From Clostridium sp. CAG:628 (GTDB lineage: Bacteria; Bacillota_I; Bacilli_A; RF39; UBA660): DNA of 64,000 nt. Position 1 is the first letter of the stretch; every line of letters begins with the position of its first letter. Shown here piece after piece: positions 41,535-49,855 of the stretch. The DNA is taken from positions 1 to 64,000 of the forward strand of contig FR902233.1 in assembly GCA_000438415.1 (NCBI GenBank). Reading direction: 5' to 3'. The translations under genes and the position numbers were made by a program. Below the pieces are notes generated by a model. That model ran no database searches, was not told the DNA's origin, and worked only from the letters and a program-made list of their open reading frames with translations.

Positions 41535-42968
41535 ATGAAAAAGAACACATTGTTCAAAGTAATTGCAATAATGTTCTTAGTATTTGCTGTATTATCATGG
41601 ATAATTCCTGCATCACAAGCAAGTGGTTCAGAAATTATGAATATTGGTTTAAGTAGAGTATCTCTTCATAAATTAATAGATTATCCATATCTTACTACAC
41701 TATACTTTAGTCAAACTCTAGTATTCATATTATTAGTTGGAGGATTCTATGGTGTATTAGGTACAACTGGTAAATACAGAAACTGCTTAGAAAAAATTGC
41801 AAAATCTATGAAAGGAAAAGAAAGCCTATTTTTAATTATAACAGCTGCAGTTCTAGCAATATTAAATAGTGTATTTAGTCTAAATATATTATTACTAATA
41901 TTTATCCCTGCATTATGTGGAATCATCTTACTAATGGGTTATGATAAAATAACAGCATTCTTAGTAACATTCATTTCACCTTTACTAGGTGTTATGGGTT
42001 CAACATATGGTTCATACATTACAGGATATGCTAATAAAGTATTTGGTACAGAATACAACACAGAAATAATAGCTAGATGTGCACTACTAGTAATTGGTTT
42101 TGTAGTATTTATAGCATTTACATTAAAACATGCTAAAAAATCTCAAATCAAAGAAGCAGTAGTTGAAGAAAATGCTTTCCTAGGAGAAAAGAAACAAAGT
42201 AAAAAATCAAGTTGGCCATTATATACTATATTTGGTTTATTACTAGTACTAGTTATCTTAGGATACACCGATTGGGAAAATGTATTTAATGTAACAGTAT
42301 TCAGTGACTTCCATACTACTATTACTGAATGGCAAGTTGGAGATCATACAATACTAGCATACCTAATTGATGGATTAAAACAATTTGGTTCTTGGGAAGT
42401 AGAAAATTACTCAGTTTTAATGCTTATATCAATTCTATTAATTAATCTAATTTATAATATTAAACTAGAAGATTCATTAAAAGCTTTTGTAGAAGGTATT
42501 AAAAATGCAGTAAAACCTGCTTTACTAGTAATGTTTGGTTATGTACTATTATTTATAGCTGCTTTCCATCCATACTTAGTTACAATAGCAAAATTCTTAA
42601 TGGATACATGTGGAATGGGACTTGCTAAACTAATTAATGTATCATGGATTGGTGATATAATTAATGTAATATTTGGTGGATTAAACACTATACTTACATC
42701 AATTATGAATGTAGACTACTACTATACAATATCATCAACTGGTTCATATATGGCTTCACTATATTCCGAATCAAATAATGTATTGCAAGTATTATCACCT
42801 GCATTCTATGGATTAACAATGTTTGTAGCACCAACATCAACAATGATGATTCTAGGTCTAGAATTCTTAAATATACCTTACTTAGAATGGTTAAAGAAGA
42901 GTTGGAAATTAGTACTAGAACTATTATTAGTTGTATTCCTAGTTTTACTAGTAGTACTATTTATATAA
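41535..42968 (+). CDS. Polytopic transporter, possibly YfcC/DcuC-type
   Basis: 477 aa with about 11-12 membrane helices. The start (VIAIMFLVFAVLSWIIPAS) and the STYGSYITGYANKVFG segment recall YfcC/ArcD-like members of the DcuC superfamily that carry dicarboxylates, arginine/ornithine or similar, but the match is only suggestive. I chose the ATG at 41535 because GGGAGG lies upstream; a frame open to 41466 runs through the promoter. Single gene with its own promoter and terminator. Confidence 0.6.
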   Translation: MKKNTLFKVIAIMFLVFAVLSWIIPASQASGSEIMNIGLSRVSLHKLIDYPYLTTLYFSQTLVFILLVGGFYGVLGTTGKYRNCLEKIAKSMKGKESLFLIITAAVLAILNSVFSLNILLLIFIPALCGIILLMGYDKITAFLVTFISPLLGVMGSTYGSYITGYANKVFGTEYNTEIIARCALLVIGFVVFIAFTLKHAKKSQIKEAVVEENAFLGEKKQSKKSSWPLYTIFGLLLVLVILGYTDWENVFNVTVFSDFHTTITEWQVGDHTILAYLIDGLKQFGSWEVENYSVLMLISILLINLIYNIKLEDSLKAFVEGIKNAVKPALLVMFGYVLLFIAAFHPYLVTIAKFLMDTCGMGLAKLINVSWIGDIINVIFGGLNTILTSIMNVDYYYTISSTGSYMASLYSESNNVLQVLSPAFYGLTMFVAPTSTMMILGLEFLNIPYLEWLKKSWKLVLELLLVVFLVLLVVLFI

Positions 42969-42972
42969 ATTA

Positions 42973-43000
42973 AGAGTTAAAAAAATTAACTCTTTTTTTG
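42973..43000 (+). terminator. Terminator of the 41535 transporter gene
   Basis: AAGAGTTAA / TTAACTCTT stem followed by T7. Confidence 0.9.
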
Positions 43001-43053
43001 TATATTCTTTTATAAAATACACCAATATATCATAGAATAAGAAAGAGGTGTAT

Positions 43054-45141
43054 ATGAATAACTATACAGAAGAAGTAAAACAAATACTTAAAAGAAGTGA
43101 ATTAATAGGAATAAAAGAAAATAATGAATACGTAACAACTAAACATATTATATTAGCAATTAAAGAAATGAAAACAAGTATTGATAATATATTAAATAAG
43201 TACATTCAAAAAAATGAAACAAATGAAGAAAACTACAAAATAGAAAGAAATAGTTATATATTATATAGTAAAGAAATGCTTAAAATTATTGAAGAAATAA
43301 TATACCAAAACAATGAAATATCTAACATAATATCTTTACCCATCTTATTAAATACACTACTTACTAACAAAGACACCGAAGCATACAAATACTTGAAGAA
43401 AACAAAAGTTGATATAAACAGTCTTAAAAAAGAAGTAGACACGATAGGATTAATCAAAGAAAATATCCTCTTAAATTCTATAGGAACTAATCTAAATGAA
43501 ATCTCTTCTTCACTAGATCCAGTAATAGGTAGAGACAAAGAAATATTAGAAATAATAGAAATTCTCAAAAGAAAAAATAAAAATAATCCATTACTAATTG
43601 GAGAAGCAGGTGTAGGTAAAACCGCAGTAGTTGAAGAACTAGCAAGAAGAATTAAAAATAAACAAGTACCTACATTTTTAGAAAATAAAACAATTTATAG
43701 TATAAACTTAGGAACCCTAATTGCAGGAACAAAATATAGAGGAGAATTTGAAGAAAAACTAAACACTATTATAAATGAAATAGAAGCTTCTGAAGACATA
43801 ATTCTATTTATTGATGAAATACACGGCATAGTTGGTGCTGGTGGAGCAGAAGGTGCAATAGATGCATCTAACATACTAAAACCAGCCTTAGCAAGAGGTA
43901 AACTAAAATTAATTGGTTCAACAACAACTTTAGAATACAAAACAAGTATAGAAAAAGATAAAGCATTAGATAGAAGATTCCAAAAAATACTTATAAAAGA
44001 GCCAACATATGAAGAAACCAAAACAATACTTACAAAACTAAAACCTCATTATGAAAAATATCACAATGTAGAAATACCTAATAAAATATTAGATTTAACA
44101 ATTAAACTAACTAACAAATATATAAAGAATAGAAAAAATCCAGATAAATCAATAGACATACTAGATGAAATATGTGCAAAAACCTCTCTTATAAAAAAAG
44201 AAACAAAAATAGATAAAATAAATAAAAAAATAGAAAAACTAACTAACAAAAAAAATAATCTAATTCTTAAAAATAACTTCAAAGAAGCCTGCATTTTAAA
44301 AGAAGAAATAAATAATTTAATAAGTACTTTAAAAATAGTTAATAACAAAAAACAAAAAAAAATAGTAACTAGAGACATATTAAAAAGTGTTTTAGAAAAC
44401 AAAACAAACTCAGTTGTTTATGAACTATCTAACATTTCTTACATACAAGACTTAAACAAGTACTTAAAAGATAACATAATTAATGAAGACAAAAATATTG
44501 ATATAATCACTAACAAAACAAAAAAATTTTTATTAAATAATAATAACTTACCAACAGAAATAACCATAAAAGGTCCAACTGGAACAGGTAAAACTCTAAC
44601 TATTAAAAAATTATCTAAATACCTAAATTTAAACCTAATAACATTAAATATGAAAGAATACTCATCTTCCTTAAGCATAAACAAAATAGTAGGTTCTCCA
44701 AAAGGTTACGTTGGTTACGAAGAAAAAAACACAATATTTGAACCACTTAAATTAACCAGTTTATCAATAATACTTTTAGAAAACTATAACTATGCTAACA
44801 CTAACATAAAAAACTTATTTAATGAAATAATAAAAACTGGAGAATTAAAACTAAATAATAATGAAATAATTAATTTAAATAATACCTTAATAATAAAAGA
44901 AGAAACTTTGTCAAGTACATCAAGTATAGGATTTATTAGCAAAGAATTAACAGATAATAAAAATAGTATAATTTATAACTCTCTTACTAAAGAAGATATA
45001 ATAAAAATAATTAAAAAGAAAAAACCAAATATTAAAGAAAAAGAATTAAATAACCTATTAAATAATTCTAACTACTTAAAAGATAATGCTAAAAATATAG
45101 ATAAACAACTTAATGAAACTTATGTATTAATTAATGAATAA
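43054..45141 (+). CDS. ClpC-like AAA+ protein with degenerate second ATPase domain
   Basis: 695 aa. Clp N-domain (about 1-140), then D1 with GEAGVGKT (about 189-196), [18 protein letters not shown] (about 257-264) and DKALDRRF, all intact; a short charged coiled-coil insert (about 380-430). D2 keeps Walker A GPTGTGKT (about 507-514) and the GYVGYEE pore loop, but Walker B is IILLENYN instead of LLLDEIEK, so the catalytic Asp-Glu is lost. The usual LNRID arginine-finger segment is missing and the C-terminus is short. D2 should bind but not hydrolyse ATP. It lacks a clear ClpP-binding loop. I chose the ATG at 43054 with AAGAGG upstream. Confidence 0.82.
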   Translation: MNNYTEEVKQILKRSELIGIKENNEYVTTKHIILAIKEMKTSIDNILNKYIQKNETNEENYKIERNSYILYSKEMLKIIEEIIYQNNEISNIISLPILLNTLLTNKDTEAYKYLKKTKVDINSLKKEVDTIGLIKENILLNSIGTNLNEISSSLDPVIGRDKEILEIIEILKRKNKNNPLLIGEAGVGKTAVVEELARRIKNKQVPTFLENKTIYSINLGTLIAGTKYRGEFEEKLNTIINEIEASEDIILFIDEIHGIVGAGGAEGAIDASNILKPALARGKLKLIGSTTTLEYKTSIEKDKALDRRFQKILIKEPTYEETKTILTKLKPHYEKYHNVEIPNKILDLTIKLTNKYIKNRKNPDKSIDILDEICAKTSLIKKETKIDKINKKIEKLTNKKNNLILKNNFKEACILKEEINNLISTLKIVNNKKQKKIVTRDILKSVLENKTNSVVYELSNISYIQDLNKYLKDNIINEDKNIDIITNKTKKFLLNNNNLPTEITIKGPTGTGKTLTIKKLSKYLNLNLITLNMKEYSSSLSINKIVGSPKGYVGYEEKNTIFEPLKLTSLSIILLENYNYANTNIKNLFNEIIKTGELKLNNNEIINLNNTLIIKEETLSSTSSIGFISKELTDNKNSIIYNSLTKEDIIKIIKKKKPNIKEKELNNLLNNSNYLKDNAKNIDKQLNETYVLINE

Positions 45142-45168
45142 AAAAATACCAGTATGAGTATACTAGTA

Positions 45169-45197
45169 TTGACAATTATCAATAAAAATGATACTAT
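45169..45197 (+). promoter_or_regulatory. Promoter of the unidentified RNA, within a palindrome
   Basis: TTGACA (45169-45174), 17 nt, TACTAT (45192-45197). The whole core lies in an imperfect palindrome from 45170 to 45202 (TGACAAT...ATCA / TGAT...ATTGTCA), suggesting repression by a dimeric regulator. Confidence 0.65.
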
Positions 45198-45203
45198 TGT
45201 CAT

Positions 45204-45279
45204 ATAAGAACTCTGTTCAAACCGAAGCTTTACGTTTAGTACGTGAAAGGTTATGTAGGAAGAATGGAGTTTTTATTTT
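45204..45279 (+). ncRNA. Structured small RNA of unknown type (about 75 nt)
   Basis: Starts about 7 nt after a promoter and ends in a T-rich run. The ends pair over 10 bp with two G-U wobbles (AACTCTGTTC 45209-45218 with GAATGGAGTT 45262-45271). Inside, AACC/GGTT and CTTTACG/CGTGAAAG (one bulged G) extend the rod, leaving an asymmetric ATGTAGGAA bulge. No ORF with a ribosome site. It does not carry the conserved SRP RNA tip or features of 6S, tmRNA or RNase P. Confidence 0.5.
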
Positions 45280-46112
45280 GCTTTTTTAGTTAAAGATGAA
45301 TCAAACACACTATTTTTAGATTTAAAGCACCAATGTCTATAAGGATCCTTCCAATTATTAGTAATATCATTTCTATAACTAGTAGAAACTCCAATATTAA
45401 AATTAGGATAAATGCTTTTTATATTTTTTAAAATATTTTTATATAATTTTTCTTTTGCTATAGTTCTTTTTCCACGCTTATAACTACCAGGAATTTTCTC
45501 TTTATCCATATTATTTAACTTAAAATTCATAGCACCTAATATGACATCCATACATTGTAATATTACATGATTTTTAGAATCAACTTCAGCTATATCTTCA
45601 TTATAAATATGAACATTATTAATACAAAAGAAATCATTAAGCGCATAAATATATCCCTTAAACACTTTGTTTTTTCTTTTTGTATCAGGCAATTTATCAA
45701 AATATAATTTTAAAATTACTTTATCTTTTTCATTTTGATTACAATAATCTATTCCAAAGGCATGTTTAATAAATTGATAATATAAAAGAAAATACTCTTT
45801 TTCTTCATGCTCTCTTGTTAAATTTTGTGGAACAAGAGCATTTTGCCTAAACATTATTCTAATTTTAATTTTATTATCTTTAACAAATTTAAAAAAGTAA
45901 TCAACTAAAAGTAAATACTTATCTAAATACTGCTCAGTAACTTTTGTCCACTTAATTTCTTGAAATAACCCTAACTCTTCTTTTTTTAAATTAAGTTTAT
46001 TACTAATTATTTCAAGTTCGTTATAATTAACTAAAGCACCTCCATAAAAATTACTATAATATTTACCTTTTCTATGTGATTCATCTGCATAAATTAAATA
46101 TTGTTTTTTCAT
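45273..46112 (-). CDS. DUF3800 protein
   Basis: 279 aa. It begins KKQYLIYADES (DES motif at about 9-11), with FYGGALVN following, then EIKWTKV, LKLYFDKLPD and ILQCMDVILGAMNF near 175-195. This set of acidic residues is typical of DUF3800, predicted to have an RNase H-like fold and found in many defence or mobile contexts. Function unknown. I chose the ATG at 46112 after GGTGAT. Convergent with the small RNA; the two share the T-rich end region. Confidence 0.8.
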   Translation of the reverse strand: MKKQYLIYADESHRKGKYYSNFYGGALVNYNELEIISNKLNLKKEELGLFQEIKWTKVTEQYLDKYLLLVDYFFKFVKDNKIKIRIMFRQNALVPQNLTREHEEKEYFLLYYQFIKHAFGIDYCNQNEKDKVILKLYFDKLPDTKRKNKVFKGYIYALNDFFCINNVHIYNEDIAEVDSKNHVILQCMDVILGAMNFKLNNMDKEKIPGSYKRGKRTIAKEKLYKNILKNIKSIYPNFNIGVSTSYRNDITNNWKDPYRHWCFKSKNSVFDSSLTKKAK

Positions 46113-46131
46113 TTTATCACCACTAAAAAAT

Positions 46132-46142
46132 ATTCTATCACA
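46132..46142 (-). promoter_or_regulatory. Extended -10 of the DUF3800 gene
   Basis: Minus-strand TGTGATAGAAT preceded by AAAG, the same AAAGTGTGnTA..AT pattern as before several other genes in this window. Confidence 0.5.
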
Positions 46143-46240
46143 CTTTCTTTTATTCTCCAACATATTCTTAATGAAAATTGTGTGTTAATTAATGAATAAT
46201 ATTAATTAATATGTTATAATAAATTTAGGAAGTGATTTAA

Positions 46241-46903
46241 ATGAATATAATATTAATTTTACTGATAATAGGTCTACCTTTATTAGCACAAATATTTATT
46301 AAAATATCTTATGAAAATAATAGTAGAATAAAAAATTCTAAAGAGCTAACAGGCTATGATGTAGCAAGAAAAATATTAGATAAAAATGGTTTAAATGATT
46401 TACTCATTGTTGAAACAAATGGATATTTAACAGACCATTATGACCCAAATAGAAAAGTCATTAAACTATCTAGAAATATTTATGGAAATGACACTATTTC
46501 ATCTATGGCTGTCGCAGCACACGAAGTAGGACACGCAATACAAGATAAAGAAGGTTATTTCTTTCTTAGACTAAGAACATTTATATTTCCAATAGTAAGT
46601 TTTATTAGTAGAATGTCATGGTTAGTAATATTAATAGGTTTCTTCTTTGAAATAGTAAATGCAATATATTTAGGAATGATAATTGTATCAGCAAGTGTTA
46701 TATTTGAATTAGTTACTTTGCCAGTAGAAATAAATGCATCTAAAAGAGCAATAAAAGAATTAAATAGTTTAAACTTAATTACAGGTGAAGAAGATAAGGT
46801 TAAAAACGTTTTAACTGCAGCTGCACTAACATACGTAGCAGGAACACTAGCAGAAATATTACAACTTATAAGATTAATCGGAATATTAAAAGATAACGAT
46901 TAA
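46241..46903 (+). CDS. Membrane zinc peptidase (YugP-like)
   Basis: 220 aa. N-terminal helix, the zinc motif AAHEVGHAIQD (HExxH, about 88-98), then membrane helices at about 113-130 and 135-155 and a third acidic ligand region (PVEINASKRAI). This is the family of B. subtilis YugP. Substrate unknown. GGAAGTG precedes the ATG. Confidence 0.9.
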   Translation: MNIILILLIIGLPLLAQIFIKISYENNSRIKNSKELTGYDVARKILDKNGLNDLLIVETNGYLTDHYDPNRKVIKLSRNIYGNDTISSMAVAAHEVGHAIQDKEGYFFLRLRTFIFPIVSFISRMSWLVILIGFFFEIVNAIYLGMIIVSASVIFELVTLPVEINASKRAIKELNSLNLITGEEDKVKNVLTAAALTYVAGTLAEILQLIRLIGILKDND

Positions 46904-46913
46904 TCTTTTTTTA
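46871..46913 (+). terminator. Terminator of the YugP-like gene
   Basis: AGATTAATCG / CGATTAATCT stem overlapping the stop codon, then T7. Confidence 0.75.
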
Positions 46914-46938
46914 TACAAAAAAAATAACACATTAAGTG

Positions 46939-47154
46939 TTATTTAACAAATGGAATTAATCCCATAAATCTAGCTCTTTTAACTTCTCTAGCTATATGTC
47001 TTTGATGTAATGCACAAGCACCAGTCATTCTTCTAGGTAAAATTTTACCTTTTTCATTAATATACTTAGTTATAATAGGTACATCTTTATAATCAACGCT
47101 TTTACCAGCACACATTTGACATATTTTCTTTTTTCTTGGATAAAATTCTTTCAT
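46939..47154 (-). CDS. rpsR: Ribosomal protein S18 (zinc form)
   Basis: 71 aa. It has the Cys-type S18 zinc site (CQMC near 12-15 and CALH near 47-50), PRRMTGACALHQRHIAREVKRARF. Last gene of rpsF-ssb-rpsR. Probable substrate of the RimI-like domain fused to TsaD, if that domain is active, although S18 acetylation is best known in other bacteria. Confidence 0.98.
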   Translation of the reverse strand: MKEFYPRKKKICQMCAGKSVDYKDVPIITKYINEKGKILPRRMTGACALHQRHIAREVKRARFMGLIPFVK

Positions 47155-47174
47155 TACTCTATTCCTCCTTCTCT

Positions 47175-47648
47175 CTAAAATGGTAAATCATCATCACTTA
47201 AAGACACTTCATTACCAAAATCTTTAAAAGGATCCTCATTGCTAACATCAACACCAACTTCTTGACTTGGTTGATCCATATATACTTCACTAGTAGTATC
47301 AACATAAGCATTTACTGGATTAGTATTATCTCTTCTAGAACCCATTAATTCAATATTATCAGCCACAACTTCAGTAACATATCTCTTACTTCCATCTTGT
47401 GCATCATAACTTCTTACTTGAATTCTACCATCAACACCTAATTGACTACCCTTAGTAACATATTTTTGAATAACATCAGCCTGTCTTCCATAAACAGCAA
47501 CAGGTATAAAGTCAGCATCAATATTACCATCTTTATTCTTAAAATTTCTATTAATAGCTAATGTAAAATTAGCAACAGGATTACCATTACTAAATACTCT
47601 AACTTCAGGATCCCTAGTTAATCTACCAACAAGTACAACTTTATTCAT
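47175..47648 (-). CDS. ssb: Single-stranded DNA-binding protein
   Basis: 157 aa. OB fold (about 1-105: MNKVVLVGRLTRDPEVR, NFTLAINRNFK) and an acidic tail ending DDDLPF, the docking peptide for replication and repair proteins. Middle gene of the classic rpsF-ssb-rpsR operon, one nt after rpsF. Confidence 0.97.
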   Translation of the reverse strand: MNKVVLVGRLTRDPEVRVFSNGNPVANFTLAINRNFKNKDGNIDADFIPVAVYGRQADVIQKYVTKGSQLGVDGRIQVRSYDAQDGSKRYVTEVVADNIELMGSRRDNTNPVNAYVDTTSEVYMDQPSQEVGVDVSNEDPFKDFGNEVSLSDDDLPF

Positions 47649-47649
47649 T

Positions 47650-47937
47650 TTATTTTTCCTCCTTAATAATTAAATGTCTTAGTATTTTTTCATCTATTAA
47701 AGCTTTTCTATCAAACTCTTTAACAGCCTTACTATCACACTCAACATTAAGTAAATGATAATATCCTCTTACTTGTTTCTTAATTTCATATGCTAATTTT
47801 TTTTGTCCTAAATCCTTGCTATTAATAATTTTAGCACCCATATCTGTAAGAACCTTTTCAAAAGCTTTTACAGTATTCTTTTCATCTTCTTCAGAAACAT
47901 CTGCTTTTACAATGAACATTATTTCATACTTATTCAT
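47650..47937 (-). CDS. rpsF: Ribosomal protein S6
   Basis: 95 aa. MNKYEIMFIVKADV start, KDLGQKKLAYEIKKQVRGYY (about 52-71) and RHLIIKEEK end. AAGGAGGTG precedes the ATG. First gene of rpsF-ssb-rpsR; S6 and S18 often bind the leader of this operon. Confidence 0.97.
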   Translation of the reverse strand: MNKYEIMFIVKADVSEEDEKNTVKAFEKVLTDMGAKIINSKDLGQKKLAYEIKKQVRGYYHLLNVECDSKAVKEFDRKALIDEKILRHLIIKEEK

Positions 47938-48001
47938 TATTTCACCTCCTTATGGTCTATTGGCTTCACTTGAAGCAAGGAAGATTTCTCTTCTCGAAAG
48001 T
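47938..48001 (-). promoter_or_regulatory. Structured leader of rpsF operon
   Basis: Two small stem-loops on the transcribed strand: GAAGA-GAAA-TCTTC (47980-47993) and GCTTC-AAGT-GAAGC (47963-47976), just upstream of the ribosome site. S6:S18 feedback is known for this operon in Bacteria, but I could not match the published motif, so the role is inferred. Confidence 0.4.
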
Positions 48002-48030
48002 ATTTTACCACAATAACACAACTTTGTCCA
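48002..48030 (-). promoter_or_regulatory. Promoter of rpsF-ssb-rpsR
   Basis: Minus-strand TGGACA (48025-48030), 17 nt, TAAAAT (48002-48007) with TGG extension. Confidence 0.8.
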
Positions 48031-48048
48031 CATAAATTTTACCATTCA

Positions 48049-48072
48049 CAAAAAAAGCAAGCATATATTGCT
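48049..48072 (-). terminator. Terminator of the DUF975 gene
   Basis: Minus-strand AGCAA / TTGCT stem followed by T7. Confidence 0.6.
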
Positions 48073-48075
48073 CAC

Positions 48076-48729
48076 TTATTCACATTCTTTAATAGCTTTA
48101 AGTTCATCATAATAAAGAATATTAGATACCATAAAATATGGATAAACAAATATAATTGGAATAACAAATAAACATAACAATGCCCATCCTAAGAAAGATA
48201 ACATAAATACAAAATAATCCCATTTATAACCTTTTATTAAATTTCTACTATAACCAAGTATTGTTAAAGCATCTTCATCATCATGATCAACATACCAATA
48301 CAAACTAAAATTATACATAAATGCAAATACAAATCCAGGAATAATAAATAAAATTAATCCTACACCAATTATTAAGCTCATTAATATTTGAATAAGATAT
48401 ATCTTAAACATACTATACCCATAATACCTAAATATATCACTTACCTTAAATTCTTTACCTCTAACAACACATATACTGTAATATATAACACCAACATTTA
48501 AAGGAACAAATAATAAATTAAAACCTATATTAACAATACTTGTACTAACACTATCTAAGTTAGAATATTGAATTAATATATTAGTAAGTAAATCAAGTAT
48601 AAAAAGTAATGCTAACCCTTTCCATAAAATACTTAACTTCTCACTAACTATCTTCTTAGCTTCATTCTTTAATTCCACTCTACTAATATAACCATTAGAA
48701 GTAAATCTAGTTTTACTTATCTTTTTCAT
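48076..48729 (-). CDS. DUF975 integral membrane protein
   Basis: 217 aa, about six membrane helices. The pattern ..EDALTILGYSRNLIKGYKWDYFVFMLSFLGWALLC....PY matches DUF975. Function unknown. It is 8 nt downstream of ychF, so probably in that transcript. Confidence 0.8.
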   Translation of the reverse strand: MKKISKTRFTSNGYISRVELKNEAKKIVSEKLSILWKGLALLFILDLLTNILIQYSNLDSVSTSIVNIGFNLLFVPLNVGVIYYSICVVRGKEFKVSDIFRYYGYSMFKIYLIQILMSLIIGVGLILFIIPGFVFAFMYNFSLYWYVDHDDEDALTILGYSRNLIKGYKWDYFVFMLSFLGWALLCLFVIPIIFVYPYFMVSNILYYDELKAIKECE

Positions 48730-48737
48730 ATCTTCTC

Positions 48738-49838
48738 CTACACATTAAATCTAAAATAACAAATATCTCCATCTTGCATAACATACTCTTTACCTTCAAG
48801 TCTAGCCTTACCAGCTTCTTTTACTTTAAGTTCACTTCCATAACTAATTAAATCATCATAACTCATTACTTCAGCCTTAATAAATCCTCTTTCAAAATCA
48901 CTATGTATAATGCCTGCACACTCTGGAGCCTTCATACCTTTTTTAAAAGTCCATGCTCTTACTTCATCAGTACCTACAGTAAAAAATGTAGCAAGTCCTA
49001 GTATATCATAAGTAACTCTAATTAACTTATCAAGTCCACTTTCAGGTATTCCAAGCTCACTTAAAAACACCTTTTTTTCTGAATCTTCTAACTCAACTAA
49101 TTCACTCTCTATCTTAGCACACATAAGTATAGCAAGTGACCCATCATTCTTGGCATAATCCTCTACTTCTTTAATAAAAGGATTATCATTATTAACTAAA
49201 TCAACTTCATCAACATTAGCCAAGTAAATCATAGGTTTCAAAGTAATAAAATTAAATACTTTTAAAATATCTAACTCATCTTCATCAAAATTAGCATGTC
49301 TTAATACTTCACCACTTTCTAGTATACCCTTACACTTTTCCATTATCTCTACTTCTTTCAAAGCATCTTTATCTCTACTAGTCATAGCCTTCTTTTTAAT
49401 TTTATCTAATCTATTATTAACTATCTCTAAATCACTAATAGCAAGTTCCAAATTAATAGTCTCTATATCCCTTATAGGATTAACACTTCCATCAACATGT
49501 ATAACATCTTTATCTCTAAAACATCTTACAACATGTATAACAGCATCAACTTCTCTTATATGAGATAAAAACTTATTCCCAAGACCTTCTCCCTTACTAG
49601 CCCCTTTAACAAGTCCAGCAATATCAGTAAACTCATACTGAGCACTTATACATCTACTAGGCATATACATATTTTCAAGTACTCCTAGTCTAGTATCAGG
49701 AACACTTACAGTTCCCAAATTAGGATCTATTGTTGCAAAAGGATAATTAGCAGCTAAAATATTCTTCTTAGTAATAGCATTAAACAAAGTACTCTTCCCA
49801 ACATTAGGCATTCCTATAATTCCTGCTTTCAAAGCCAT
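48738..49838 (-). CDS. ychF: YchF/OLA1-family P-loop ATPase
   Basis: 366 aa. OBG-like fold: GMPNVGKSTLFNA (about 9-21), TIDPNLGTV, DIAGLVKGAS (G3), and a C-terminal TGS-like domain starting FTVGTDEVRAWTF. Unlike other OBG-type enzymes it uses ATP; it binds ribosomes. I chose the ATG at 49838 with GGAGG 8 nt upstream. The B. subtilis homologue yyaF also lies between parAB and rpsF. Confidence 0.96.
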   Translation of the reverse strand: MALKAGIIGMPNVGKSTLFNAITKKNILAANYPFATIDPNLGTVSVPDTRLGVLENMYMPSRCISAQYEFTDIAGLVKGASKGEGLGNKFLSHIREVDAVIHVVRCFRDKDVIHVDGSVNPIRDIETINLELAISDLEIVNNRLDKIKKKAMTSRDKDALKEVEIMEKCKGILESGEVLRHANFDEDELDILKVFNFITLKPMIYLANVDEVDLVNNDNPFIKEVEDYAKNDGSLAILMCAKIESELVELEDSEKKVFLSELGIPESGLDKLIRVTYDILGLATFFTVGTDEVRAWTFKKGMKAPECAGIIHSDFERGFIKAEVMSYDDLISYGSELKVKEAGKARLEGKEYVMQDGDICYFRFNV

Positions 49839-49855
49839 TTTCAAAACCTCCTAAA

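Noticed and set aside
43254..44684. Several minus-strand open frames inside the ClpC-like gene
   Set aside because: Typical reverse-frame shadows of an A-rich gene; none has a ribosome site or a recognisable domain.
45238..45248. CGTGAAA resembling half of a parS site
   Set aside because: parS is a 16-bp palindrome around CACGTG; only a fragment matches and it is part of a stem of the small RNA.
45204..45279. SRP (4.5S), 6S, tmRNA or RNase P RNA identity for the small RNA
   Set aside because: Length and sequence do not fit: the SRP tip with its GGAA tetraloop and flanking conserved bulges is missing, and it is far too short for the others.
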